64,000 nt of DNA from NCBI GenBank assembly GCA_947579665.1, contig OX388350.1, positions 26,817,393-26,881,392 of the forward strand. Direction: 5' to 3'. The position numbers and the translations under genes were made by a program. The stretch comes from Sympetrum striolatum. Taxonomy: Eukaryota > Arthropoda > Insecta > Odonata > Libellulidae. The notes beneath the pieces are model-generated. The model was not told the DNA's origin, made no database searches, and worked only from the letters and a program-made list of their open reading frames with translations. Positions 34,740 through 47,478 of the stretch are shown here, in pieces (within the stretch, counting starts at the first letter, position 1; each line of letters begins with the position of its first letter).

Positions 34740-35062
34740 AGATAATTATTATGCAATTACGCAGGAGCAAGACACTGGGTCAGGTGGTAACGATATTTTA
34801 CAAAACACTCAACTACTCAAACAATATTACAAATTTCACTCAGTACATAAATACTAAATATTGTAAATACAAACTTAATATAAATGAAAATGCAAAAAAA
34901 TACAAACTATAACTTGCAACTAATATTTGATTATTACAACCCAGTAACGTTGAGGTAGCATGAAACCTCCCCGCTATTACTCAATCATGCATATTTTTCA
35001 TTTTCGTGTAATTCCAGAAAATTATATATAAATATATTGAAAATATATATTATTATAATATA
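34740..35062. other. Non-coding AT-rich DNA
   Basis: Separates the B-box array from the composite SINE region. Nothing recognised. Confidence 0.4.
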
Positions 35063-35065
35063 ATA

Positions 35066-35475
35066 GGAAGAGGAAGGGTGAAAATTGCACATTAGGATGT
35101 GCACCCAGGAAAAACCCTGGGAGAAACGGACATGGAAAAAAATCCACCAAGGCCGGGAATCGAACCCGGAATCTTCCTCTTGCCGGGAGAATGCATTAAC
35201 CAGCTAAGCTACCAAGGCTACCCGTTTGGGGGAATTTGTAGGCAAAGGGCGGTATGGTTTCGTCCGACTAGCGGCATCGTCCATTGCCGGGCCTCATGGA
35301 GGCACCAGCCAAACAAAGGGATGTTGAGGAACCTCCTCAAAGGATAAATCACAAGGAAGAGGAAGGGTGAAAATTGCACATTAGGATGTGCACCCAGGAA
35401 AAACCCAAGGAGAAACGGACATGGAAAAAATTCGGTGGGAATTCGATTCCCGGCCTTGGTGGACTTTTTTTTAGT
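35066..35475 (-). repeat. tRNA-derived SINE composite with a direct repeat and inverted B-box ends
   Basis: On the minus strand, 35143-35218 reads as a tRNA-like head. It has A box tagcttagctgg (a full match to TRGCNNAGYNGG), then ttaatgcattctcccggc, B box ggttcgattcc (full match) in a ccggg/cccgg T-arm, and ggccttggtgga. The acceptor stem does not pair, so this is a SINE and not a tRNA gene. A 75-bp phrase (ggaagaggaagggtgaaaat through acggacatggaaaaa) occurs at 35066-35140 and again at 35354-35429. After the second copy, a short piece of the tRNA-like tail appears in the opposite orientation (gattcccggccttggtgga, 35445-35463). The region is therefore a rearranged or nested composite. Confidence 0.75.
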
Positions 35476-35477
35476 GG

Positions 35478-35750
35478 ACACTAGTACACTTCCACAGATT
35501 TATTACTTTGGTGTGATGTTACTGCTAGCAATTTCTTCAAAATATTTTGACAAACGAGCACGTGTTTCCCAACCCTTCCCCCCTTTTTTCCCTTCCTGGT
35601 AAACTCTTTAAACCCTGACCTTCCTCCGAATTTCCCACCATCAGTATTTGTATATAATGAAATTAGAAATTAAGAAATGTGCCAGATGATGCTAGGTCGC
35701 TAGCGAAACATGTCGCCAAAGTAATAAATATGTGGAAGTGTACTAGCGTT
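35478..35750 (+). mobile_element. Penelope-like fragment pair in inverted orientation
   Basis: The left arm (35482-35512, ctagtacacttccaca then atttattactttgg) is the reverse complement of the right arm (35717-35747, ccaaagtaataaatatgtgg then aagtgtactag). Just inside the right arm is gatgatgctaggtcgctagc followed by gaaacatgtcgcc. That is the kind of hammerhead-like motif known from terminal repeats of Penelope-like retroelements. A 5-bp stem gctag/ctagc with loop gtcg precedes gaaac. The clade is inferred from this motif only; no reverse transcriptase is present. Confidence 0.5.
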
Positions 35751-35759
35751 CTTTTTCAT

Positions 35760-37940
35760 TCATAATGACCTTCCACGAGGTAACGCCTTCGCACATCGAA
35801 TTTGGCAATGAGAATCTCAATTATCTAGTCACATATAATTCGGACAGTTTTTCTACACATTATTCTTAACGAATCAGACCAACTGGTTGGTGATTAGCGA
35901 CGTCCTTTTTTGTCATTTCACCATATCCATTCAGTTTTCCCTCGTGAATACGCGCTATGCTCTAAGGATGTGATTACGCAGAAAAACCTCGGCAAGAAAT
36001 AAACCGGCGTTTCCGGAAGATTTCCTCAGCGCGACGGACCGAAAGTTTGAGACCCACGTTCCGGACTTTTTTATCCGAAAAAAGAAGAGAGAGGAGCGGA
36101 AAGACAATTAAAAGAAAGCAATTAAGGAGGAGAACTCTTTCGTGGAAAACCCGAAACTGAGGGATACGCTTTTGGACTACGGGAAAGAGTTCGTCTCCCT
36201 CGGCACTAAATCGAAGAAAGCGACTCCTCGAACGTCTTCGGGGAGAAAGGGAGGGATTCAAAGGGAGACTGCTTTGATATACGGAGCGATACGAGGAATT
36301 CCCAATCCCCATTTCGCGTTTTAATCGGCTTAAATTATCGGCAGAAATGGAGATAGATCTCGGGGATGGAATAGGCCTCGGAAATGGTTTCTTTTGTGGG
36401 GAAATATATTAATACCGAGATGGAAAAGGAATATATTTATACAAATACGGAAATAACGAACGTCTCTCGAAAAGATGATATTTATGGGCAATGGGATAAT
36501 GGAGGAAGGGTCAGGATAAGGGGCTTATAGAAAAAGGGTCTTTCATGGAAATTCACGAATATGAATGCATGTAGTATTATTTGTAGGGTTTTCTCAATCC
36601 TAAGCCATTGAAAAACTTTCTTTGATGTTATGACTACGTTCTTTGAGTCCTCTACGTTTATTCGGAGAAGTGATTTCTCATCATTGTATGTATAGATGTA
36701 TATGTTGCAGTAAAATTAACTCATAAAATTAATATTTACCAGTCAGTGTATACACTGAGGTAAGATTTGTGTGTGATCTCAGGGTCAAAATGTAGACTAT
36801 TACAGGTGAATGCATACATTTTCTCATCTGAAACAGTAAAAACATTCACTGAAGGAATAAAAAGGGACCCAACCAAACCCAACTGCAATCTCCACTGCTC
36901 TTCTTGCATCCATATATTTAATTAAATTTTAGTGCCTTGATTAACACGCTCAATACTTATTTCCTATCGTTGCTCCAGAACCACGAGCGTTTGTACTGCA
37001 CTATTTCAAATACGAAAGTATTGCCACAATAAAAGATTAACATGCAAAGGTTTCATTGCAAGTTTATTGATCAAAAACCAATCTAAAATATAATTCATAC
37101 TAATAATAACATCTTAAGTAAACTAAGATGTAACTAAGCACTAACTAGTATTCATAAATGTAGTATACAATGGATATACTTCACGCTTTTACTAATACAT
37201 TTACGTATGCATCACATACATCGCACTATAAATGTAAAACACTACGCGTGCATCAAAACATTATTTACATACATATATTACATTTTTGAGATACTCGTAA
37301 ATTGTCAATTATGTGCTTTCGCAAGAATATTTTTTCTTGCTCAGCCCTACAATTTGGATGTAATGGACTGTAACTTGGAATTGACTACATGAATGCGAAT
37401 GGAATTTCTTACGAGAGGTTGGTAAGAAATATTCCTTTCATATTGGGAAATATTTTTATGCATGCTCGCCTCCAAAAATTCCGGAGAACGCATGGCTTCC
37501 AGAGACGGGAATATCAGTATAGAAACATTTTCCTGTTAAAAATGTGTGCGTTGAAGTCATGGAATATTTAGTTTTCAGACATCACAGAAAATTCACACAC
37601 GAATCGTTTATTCTTGATTAAGTGTCTGGGAACTTATTTTGATATGAAGAAACTTCGAAATATCACAAGTTATCTCAATCGATTGATTGAAAAATGAGGC
37701 TTTCTAAATTAGAACTACCCAACACGAGTAGACCAGAATGCGCCCCGCGGAAGTCTTTCACCTGGTACGCTATTTCCTAATATATAGATACACTTTTAGC
37801 ACAAAAACTCTTATATGAAATAGTTCTGACTGCTATTATACATGTGGTAATTTTTCCTTGTTAGCCTAATTTTCATCTATTGTTGATAATTGCAACTAAC
37901 TTCGTAGTTGGTTCCTTTCCCATATATTGGGAAAATAGGA
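35760..37940. other. Non-coding DNA with CpG-rich island 35930-36400
   Basis: The island 35930-36400 is CpG-richer, with overlapping open frames on both strands and no recognisable domain. The remainder is AT-rich with nothing recognised. Confidence 0.35.
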
Positions 37941-37942
37941 CA

Positions 37943-38008
37943 CACAACAATTCGGAAGTCGAACCTAGGACTGCACGCAGACCACTCTGCCGCTGTGCCA
38001 ATCGACAT
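37943..38008 (-). repeat. tRNA-derived SINE fragment (third type)
   Basis: The minus strand reads gattggcacagcggcagagt, ggtctgcgtgcagtc, then ctaggttcgacttccg. The A-box-like tggcacagcgg and B-box-like ggttcgacttc are about 35 bp apart, as in a tRNA. The acceptor stem does not pair and the T-arm is imperfect, so this is a SINE head rather than a tRNA gene. Confidence 0.6.
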
Positions 38009-38009
38009 A

Positions 38010-41005
38010 AAAATGGCTATGAAATGCTCATATGTATTTTCAAAACCAAGAGGTTTTTTATACTTTTAAGGGGCCCTTGTTTAATCGTCGGCTCATTTAT
38101 TTACGACCCAGAGATAACCCTGCTCTGAGATAATGCCCGTTCTGAAGTATGCAGAACATTAATTCCTAAATTCAAATAAAGTAACTTCACTATTTTCATC
38201 CCTGAAACGAAGACGATTCCGTTTCATTTAGTACGTATTCCGTATACCCGCATTGTTTCTTTCTCCAGAGGCGTCAGTTATGCAAACGTATTTACCAGCG
38301 CGTGCAGAGAAATAAAGACCTCCAAAGAAGTGCATCATTACCGGAGCTACTTTCCTTCTCCCTCTGAAACAAAAGAAAAACGAGCATCATCATCGCGATA
38401 ATGCCTCTGATGGCGCATTATTCAACCGGAAGAAGAAATATGAAGATCCCTCCGAGGCCTTCTCTCATTTTCGCGCGACGGAGAAACAGCTGCCGCCGCT
38501 TCGAAATTAACGCCATCTGCACACAAACGGAAGTATTTCTGCCGTTTCCTCCCTTTGTCACTGTGCTAAGATTTTGTCCGGCGGATGTTATGTAATTTCG
38601 GTTTGCTGAGAAGACTTATACGTAAGAGATGCATAATCAGGCCAAAAGGGTCCTTGGGAGATTAAACGAGAAAGATTGTTTTCTTGGAAATTCTATGGCA
38701 TCTCTAATGATGGTTACAGGACGAGAATCTTCTGTTCCGTCTAATTTATCGTCAACCTAACTAATTTGTTATGCCGAATAAAACATAAATAGTCTGTTCT
38801 TTGTACTCATCTCCATACATTTTCTTTCTGCTTACTTCTTAGATTTAGAAATGAATATACATTTATCTGAGCGTTCCATTTCACTCTTCAGACTTCATAG
38901 TTTAGTATATTCACTAATGTTTTCTCCACAGTATATTACAAAAACACGACTGGTTTCGGTAAAAATTTGGCCATGAAGAGCATTTATAAATTTTTATTTT
39001 TTATATTACTTGTTATTGATTTTCACATAGTAAAGCCTTCCAAAATTGATTATAATTGATGATATTTAGTTAGTTAACTCCTTTTTTTCAGGATGTTATC
39101 CTAATTTTGCCAAATTTAACCCGACCTTCCTCTACTTTTACTTAGACGCATATACTCTAAATATATATTTTTTATATCTCGATCGCTGTGCTTCCATCCT
39201 CCTTTTCCAGGAGTACAGAGCAAAGTGAACTGTCATTATATCTCTTGAATTTTAAGATAATATACATCTGTCGTGTTATTTTAGCTTTGTTACACTTATG
39301 ATTCATCTTCAGCAGGAGATATATATGCCTAAAAAGCTCAAATTTATGGTACACCTTATTATAGGTAAATCTAACAACACTGGATGGAGAATTATTTTGA
39401 ATCGAAGATACTAGTAGTTCTATACGGTATAGTTCCAAGTTGTTGGTTTGGCGAGAAGTTACATTGAACAGAAGATTTTCGTAGCGTAGTTAATTACTTT
39501 AAGAAAAGAACTCATTAAACCATGTATCAGAATGCAATTAAAATGCAATATAGAGCATCATCCATTGTTATACATATCCTAGGAGTGAATTATATTAATT
39601 CATCAAGGTAAATTAACCAAAGTAATAATAATTACGTTTATTGGGTTCTGGGATATCTTTCATAAGATCACATATTAATGCAATAGCGTATCTCCTCACA
39701 AAAGTAATTAAATTAGACAAATCAGGAAGCAATTGATGCTGTTCAATATACGAAATATACAATGTTCATAATTGATAAAAAAGCAGTAAAATAAAACAGA
39801 ATTGAAGTCATTGAAATCGATTAATTTGTATTCAAAAGAACGAGCGGCAAGTGGAGTCTTTAATTTGTAAGTTTAGGTAACACATATTGAGGATAAGATA
39901 TCTGGGTGAAAAGCCTTAGGCGTTATGTGTCTCGGAAGAAAATAAGAGTACTTTATATACTTCCACAAGATAATTTATTGCGGCTTCACTAAATTTCTAT
40001 CATCTTTTGGCACGGGAAATAAGGAGCATAAAGTATTTGAAGGGTAAAATCAGGGGAGGATAAGGCTGAGGTGGTAGGTGTTACAGTCTCGGTAAATATT
40101 TTCCTGTGTGAATTATTCTCTATCGGGAATGATTTGAGTATAACGTCTTAGAAATACGTTCCATCATCAAGTATATGCATATGGAACAGTTAAGGTCCTT
40201 CAGTATCGATATCAATCCAAGCGAATTACCAGAAGGATTTCGATTCCAATGCTTTTAATACCAACAAACATAATTCATTAATCCGTACCGTTTTGCGGCA
40301 CTCCTCATCTGTTCGCTTTGAAAAATTCGCCTTTTTCCGAATTTCTACAGTGCGTATCGGGGTCAAGTGACAGAAAAATTTCCCAAAAAGCAATAAAAGA
40401 GCGACTTTAACCCTCGGAGGACGCCTTTTATAATTCCCGATTGCATCAACAGCAATTCATACCGCGGCACGGAAATATATTTCGAGATTTGGAGAAACGG
40501 AAGAAATAGTCGGCTATAATTGCCATCTCGAGATTTGTGCAGTAAAAACGGGCACAAAAGGAGATGGCGGCGTGGTTCCGACGTAGATTCATTACGGCTT
40601 TCAAATTAGCAGGCGAAAACATGGGTGCTCTGCCAGAGAGGTTTCTCTCGTTTTTTTTTTAAGTGCGCCCTTTTACATTAGGCAAAAATTTCGTAAATTC
40701 TGCGAATCATCGAATTCGGATACGAATGCCTTCCTTTCTGTATTTCATGGGAGAAAAACTAGGCGTTTTTGAACTCGTGTTTTCCCGATTAAGTGTTCGT
40801 TAAGAATAAATTTGCCTCCCTCTTGAGAACCGTATCTCGAGGACTAGGAGGTTCCCACCATTTTCCATCATTAAAATGTTAGAGTACTTCCACAGTGTAA
40901 TAACATAGTTTATATGCTATAAAATAAGAATTTTTTAATGTATCACTAAATAGTAAGTAAGAATGAAAAGCACCAAGAACCATCAAAGAACGAGTTTACC
41001 GCTAA
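38010..41005. other. Non-coding DNA, CpG-richer patches 38180-38600 and 40270-40860
   Basis: No supported exon. At 38710-38790 a phrase order (gagaatcttctgttccgtct, aatttatcgtcaacc) faintly resembles the LINE-tail family, too diverged to call. The rest is AT-rich. Confidence 0.35.
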
Positions 41006-41009
41006 TGTA

Positions 41010-41220
41010 TACTACTACGTTCATAAAGTTCCCGAATTATTTTTTTCCCGCGAAAACGCCGAGCAGGAGAAATGTAAAATTATGGCGGTAGATTGGTAGG
41101 TAGATGGCTGTACATAGTACACAATATTTGCCGCTATCTACCACCAGAATTTTACATTTCTCCTGCTCGGCGTTTTCGTGGGAAAAAATAAGTTCGGGAA
41201 CTTTATGAACTTTAGTAGTA
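41010..41220. mobile_element. MITE, mariner-like, about 210 bp (copy 2)
   Basis: Terminal inverted repeats of roughly 80 bp: tactactacgttcataaagt on the left, and actttatgaactttagtagt plus a on the right. They extend through gcgaaaacgccgagcaggag on the left and its near-complement on the right. The short centre matches the centre of the copy at 2472-2670 in reverse orientation. The tips are TA, consistent with TA target duplication. The open frame overlapping its right half is a by-product. Confidence 0.9.
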
Positions 41221-41224
41221 ACTT

Positions 41225-43495
41225 TCAAAGTACTAAGGGGTATCTTTAGAGCAACTACGATAAAACAGTACTGTGCTGTGGAATTGACACTTAGAATCAA
41301 AGTTAAAGAAAGCAAACAAGGTAACGGAATGGTCGACTAAAATTATGTAAGCCGAAACTAAGTTTTATGAAAATCAAGGTCTTACTTCATTAAGTGGTCT
41401 TTATTTTTACCATTGTAAAAGTAAATTAAAGCGTTCAAGTAAGGCTGAGAACTTGTACTAATTTTAAATTCTGAAAAAGAATATTTCTTCTTATGATTTT
41501 GAATTAGAGAAATGTATTGGTCAGTATAAAGAATAACTAAGCTCATTCTTTGATGGTTTTTGGTGCCTTTGATTCTTAATTACTAATACAACCATCAGCA
41601 GCCTACATTTTCTCATCACTGAATAAATTGGCCTAGAATATTATGTCAAAATGAATTTGGAGCCTTAAAAATATTCTTCTTTCCGTTTATTTTACTCATC
41701 ACTGTTATAGTTGTGGATTTCATTTAAATTGCGCTTATTTATAGTAACCCTAATGTCCTCTCCCGAAAATATATGAGGTCACAAACTAGTTTGGTAAATT
41801 TTCTTCGTGGAACTTCTCCGAACTGTTTCATGCACTCCCATATTTTAGCGGATCCTAGAAAATTGGGTTAACACAACATTCCATCGGGGATATGTCACGC
41901 TAATCTCAATTAATATTATTGCACTTTGCGCATATAGATCTTCTCGAATTCATTAAATATGGTACCCGAATTTAAATTTAATTTCTGATTTATTACTAGA
42001 TGTGAGAATATATAAGGGAATAATTTATGATTCAGTACTTATGACCTTGTTATATGGAAAAATATAGCCATTTTAATTGCCACTTTATCTTCGTAGCAAT
42101 GGATTATTTAATCTACCGAAGACATTAATACTTCGTAGCAATGAATTATCTCACTACCTTAGGCTAACAAAGAAATAGAACGGATGTAAGATTCATCTAA
42201 AATCTTGCATAAGTCAAGGAAATATTTGTGAACCTCTGTAGATGAAAATTTTTAAAGAAAACCCTGTCTTCCAAAATATATTCTGTATTAATAATTGTAG
42301 AGGAAGATACTGTCTTTCTTTTCATATTTCAGCGATTATAATCAATTGCGATAAAAATAATTCTAACAAAATAAGTGCACGACACTAATGAATTATTTCT
42401 ATTAGATAATCATTAACTAATACATTTACCTCTACCAAAACTAATTAGACATACAGTAAATAAAACAGGTAGAAAATTATAATATGCATCGATTATATGT
42501 ACTGATATTACTTCAGCCTCAGATTTATTGGAATACTATTTTTCAGTTATATAGCTCAATGTCGGTGTAGCTTAGTTTATCAATATATTTTATGTACAAG
42601 TTATTTGGTGATTTTGCTACATCCATATCTTATTCGTCAATGTGGGGTAATCTAATTGTTTTTAGAGTGTTCAAAATCATAATAATTTGCTTCCATTAAT
42701 AGATAAAAATTTATGTCTAATATTCCTTTATTTGACAGAAATCAATTAAATAACTCGCGAAAACAATTTATCTTGAGATTCATTAAATACCCTATAAAAT
42801 AACTCATATTGAAGATGAATCTCAGCGAGGTTTGAGCAAAAATTTCAGGACCACTAAACTTCTCTAATGACGTACATCTTCAACCTCTTAATCCGGGAAA
42901 TCATGTCTATTCTACAAAATCATCGCTTACCACCTCACGGGTGAACGAATATCCCATAGAATGGGAGAAATCATTCCCACACGAATCCGCACTTGTTAAC
43001 GAAACCACTCCGAAAAAGTAGAAATCCGGTACAAGTCCGCAGCCTCACCTCCGGGTCGTTAAACGGCGCTCACGCCTTATTTAACCAGATGAAATTCAAC
43101 CGAGCGCATTTTTCCCTTTAACCTCATATTTGCCGAGGTAAATTCAACCCCATAGCATTCGCCCTCCTTATTAAGAGCCATCGGCTTTAGCAGTTGCCTT
43201 TTTCCCTGCCTTCTTCCATTATCTCCGATCCTTAGACCCTTCCAGAAGCAGGCCATCGGAGGGGTCAGGGTAACCGAGTAGAAGTCGGATTGATTTTGGG
43301 TCCGCCCCTCCCCGCTACTGCCACTACGCTGGCTATGTGTATAATAAGAAAGCGGCTCTAAGATGCTTGTTAATTACACTCCTTAGCACGCAAGATGGTG
43401 AGTGGGCATACCTAGACGGCCGTGCATAAAGCAGGAGTGGTTAGCTGCAAGGAAATGACCACTTTACCTTTACGTTCCAACGGCGCGGTACCTCG
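41225..43495. other. Non-coding DNA, CpG-richer 42890-43480
   Basis: Mostly AT-rich. At 42091-42150 the phrase cttcgtagcaatg(g/a)atta occurs twice, 41 bp apart. The 42890-43480 segment is GC-richer without a supported exon. Confidence 0.35.
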
Positions 43496-43499
43496 GTCC

Positions 43500-43985
43500 T
43501 GCTTTTAATTCTGAAGTTTCTTCGACTTTACTTTTACAATTTTCTCCGAAGATCTCATTGTCATTTCTTTCTTCCATATCCTAGATTTTAAAGAAATTGA
43601 TGCTGGTGAAACATTTGGAATTTTAGAAACAAAATGCAATTTTTCGAATCCTCACGGCGAGGCACCAGCTAACTTTTTTCCGATAAATTTATTGATTGAA
43701 GTTTAATTAATTCATTTATAAATTTTATCTAAAAACCAGAATTTTTATTCTGAAATTCCTTCAACGCTACTTTTGAAATTTTTAATCATGTTCTTACTTT
43801 AGTTCTTCCTTTCATACCGCATATATTTCAATCATTGATAATGGTGAAATAGGTATTTGCAATTTTAGGAGCAAAACCTATTTTTACTAACCCTAGCTAC
43901 GAGGCACCTATTAAAGATTTTCCGTTAAAATTATCATTGTAAAGTCAACCAATTTATCTATAAATCGTATTAGATAGTTTTTAAT
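43500..43985 (+). repeat. Diverged tandem dimer, unit about 241 bp
   Basis: Two consecutive units begin near 43501 (gcttttaattctgaagtttc) and 43742 (atttttattctgaaattcc). Both proceed through cttcaacg/cttcgac, a tacttttga/tacttttac phrase, ttctttcttcc/cttccttttc, tgatgctggtgaaac or gataatggtgaaat, an aattttaga/aattttagg phrase, cgaggcacc, and ttccgataaat or ttccgttaaa. Clearly homologous but old. No coding content. Confidence 0.7.
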
Positions 43986-43989
43986 GGAT

Positions 43990-46900
43990 TTCCAATAAAC
44001 TCATGTATGCTGGCTCCATCGTAATTATTGAGGGGAAAACTAAAATAGATTAGCCTTCCGCTTGATCCACCGTTAATGGTCATTGCCGTAACTAACAAAA
44101 TTGAAACTTGATTCCAATTCTCATTAAATTCGTACCACAGTAATTACAGCGGTATTTTTAATACGAGTATCGTAATATCAACCAAATAGAGAATCGTATC
44201 TAGCAACGTAGTGCCATTGATCTAGGAAGAATGCTAATTATATCCGGATGTACATCTATTTTCTATTCACGACCTCTTTCGTCAGCTGAAATTTGCATGC
44301 GTTGAAATTATCATTCCATTCTCTATTTCTGGCGTATCTCGTGATAACTGCCTCATTGCAACTTTTGATAATATCAATTAGGGTTTAATTAATTGGGCAT
44401 TCCTCAAGGATTTGCGCGGATGTCCTTTTTCCAATGTGACTTTGTAATTGGTAAAAATAATAATAATAATAATAATAAAAGATTGCTTATAGTAGAATCC
44501 ATTGCTTGGTCCGTGACTTCGGAGTAAGCCTAAGATAATGGAATCAGACATACAAATATATAAGACGTATAAATATATAAGACAGCCAAATATAAAATAC
44601 ATACAAATGTATAAGATATAAAAGTGCTTTGTATGCCTGATTTCATTTCCTGAAGATGAGTGAAGTAGAAGCCATGGTTGTTTCCAAATAAAACTTTCCT
44701 GTGGTTCGTAAATGTTAATCCTTTCATTTGTTCCAAAAGGTAGCTTATATATAAAAAGAACATAAATAACATTTGACCATTAGTTTTAAGGTGATTCATT
44801 TATGCCAGTATTTTTAAAGATACACAGTAGTGTAAAATAATACCACGAATTTTCCCCATAATAACAGGGCTGTCAAAATTTCAATTTAATCAATTCGTTA
44901 AATCGAATCAAAGTTCGAAGCGATATATTTCCTCCCTTGAATTCGGAAATAACGAGGTTCTAAGGCAAGTTTCAACTCCTGAAAATAGACACAGATTTAC
45001 CGACATACGTAAGCGACGATAATCTCTTTTGCCGGCGATTAAGCAGTCATTACTTGCAACGGCAGTTTCTTTATCGCAGAGGGTCTGCGCAAACCCGATA
45101 TTCAGCTCGCGTGTATGGCTACAGAAGTTTCCTTCACTTGCCCCCCGTACGTGTGCAGTTTCGTCTCTCGGAGCGATAAAAGTCAACGGAGTAAGGGACT
45201 GATGAAGAGGGGGCAATATAAAGTGCCCTTCTGATACGGCAGTAATCGAGATAACAAGTGGTTTATATTTACCGCTCCGGCGGTATTCACGCAACGGAAG
45301 GAGTGCCCGACCTTACCGGGAGCATGTAGTTTTCGTTGCCGGTGTAGTACGTGGGAAAGGGAACCATTTATTTTCGGGGAAAGTTTCGCCGACTTTTTTT
45401 TTCATCCTTTTCGTTTTTAGAATAGGGAAAATTGAATTTTCTGTCAGAGAGAAATATGCGAGAATTTTTCGGAGTCTGCGTATCCCGCGAACGGAGGAGA
45501 CGCAATAAAACGAATAAGGGGATAATATTTCCATAGGACGAAGGAAAGTATTTTACGTGATAGGAGCAGAGAGATTCGCTTACTCTCCGTTGGAAAGACA
45601 ACTTTATTCATTTATTATATATTTTACCTCCTCTCATCGGCTATTATGCTATGTTTTCATTTTTTTGAAAATTCGTTTAGAAGTTAGATTGACGTTGAAC
45701 GAGAAAACTTTTTGCAAATTTTCCCATTTACACTGGATCACGATGGTTAGTCCTGTTTTTCATACCTTAGAGTTTCATCGTCCTAACTAAAGATGAGTTT
45801 ATTGTGGAAATCTATAATTTTAAAATAAATGAAAGTATTGCATGACGCTCGTTGAAAATAACAAAATGAGAGTATGGAGATGGAAATCAAGTGTGTAAAC
45901 GGTTGAAATTGTGATTTTCCGATCGAAAGAATTCTTGAAAAATTGTCTTTGATTTATTGAACGCATAAAATGCATCAAAATCTCCTTTATTAGTGAAATT
46001 AATGTCGTGCCAAAATTGATAATTAATTAACTAACTAAACTGATTTATTGAATAAAGTAGCACGAATTTCACCATTCTTTTTATCCATAGAGTTTAGAAT
46101 GATACAGAAAAATACGTATTTAATCGTTAATCTTATACCTAGTTAGGTGTTCAGTTAGATTTTAAACTTCAATGGTTAATTGCAGATTTTTAATCGGCTA
46201 TTGTAATACACTACTGACATAGTGTTTCAGTTAACAAAAATGAAAAACTTCGACTTATATGTATCATTATCCTGGTACAGAGGATGCAGATTGGATCCAT
46301 TTTCTATTAGTTTTTCTCGATGTTACAAGATATTAGTCAGTTGAATTTAGTGTCAGAGAAATTTATCCGAGAAAATTTGTCATTTTTTTTCGACACATTT
46401 TTCTACGAGGCAATAATGTAATTTTTTATGGCGAAAAATTTAGGAAGTACTAAAATATGATTACTTTAAAAGGTAAGAGGAACTACTTTAGTACGTGAGA
46501 AATATCAACTTCTTAACTTTTAACCTAGGAGATAAATATTGTGAGGACATAATCTGTGTGGCGAAATCTCCTTGTATAATCGGTTCTGACGATTAAAATT
46601 TTTGACAAACGTAACATGTATGTCAATGTATTTATAAAGTTTTCACTCCAAGAATGTATAAAACAAGTCTTTAGCACTTGAAGAGCCTTTTTGATGGAAT
46701 TATCACTTTCCTAAAGTAAAAATCAAAATGCTCGAGATCACAAAGCCCCCTCTCAGGGCCTCTTGTAAATGAAAATGGATCGTAAAAGTGGGCCATCTCA
46801 TAACGAAGAGTGTTCTGAGGCATTCAAACGGTTCTTCAATTTCTAAAATTTCGCTCTTCCAAGTTTGACACCCAAGAGAAAAATAATCTTGCGAATTTGC

Positions 46901-47330
46901 ACTTTGCTTAGCCGTCACTGAAATGAAAGGCAAATGAAAATTTTGAGGACGTGGCTTCAATTTCTGAATTGTTCGTGTTTCGTTAATTACAATATTACAA
47001 AATGTTTTCCTTAGCTTTGTTTTCTATTTGCTCTAATATTCAAAGCAGAGGGTACGTGCAGGTGTATTTTTCTAGTTAAAATAAATCAATTTGTCTTAAA
47101 TATATAAATTATGCGCAAAATATACGAATCATGGCCATGGACACTTTATAATATCACTCATCCATTTACACCTTCAACAAGGCAAGGATCAATCACTACA
47201 ATAATATTTCAATGTCGAATAATATAGGAACTTCTCTAACTTCCAGAGATAAAACTCTTCTATGTTTTAGCCAAAATAAAAAGAATTGGAATACATAAAA
47301 GCGAATAATGTGTAAAAATCTAATTTTACA
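43990..47330. other. Non-coding DNA with (AAT)n at 44456-44478 and CpG-rich island 44910-45560
   Basis: A short (AAT)n tract is at 44456-44478. Island 44910-45560 is CpG-richer with overlapping frames on both strands and no recognisable domain. Nothing else supported. Confidence 0.35.
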
Positions 47331-47478
47331 GCTAATTTGCCTTATCCGGAATGTGGGGGACCATGGTTCAAGTACCGGTTATGTCGATAATCTAACTTAT
47401 AATTCTTCTGGAGTTTCTAAGCCGCACTGCAATACTAGCAGAATTACTTTGTTATCCGAATTTTCCTAAATAAATAAA

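Noticed and set aside
38705..38790. Diverged LINE-tail copy
   Set aside because: Similarity is limited to a few short phrases and could be chance.
47330..47470. Pogo/Tigger-type transposon end (cttatccggaatgtggggga, ttatccgaattttcc)
   Set aside because: The ttatccg phrases are suggestive, but no clean terminal inverted repeat could be drawn.
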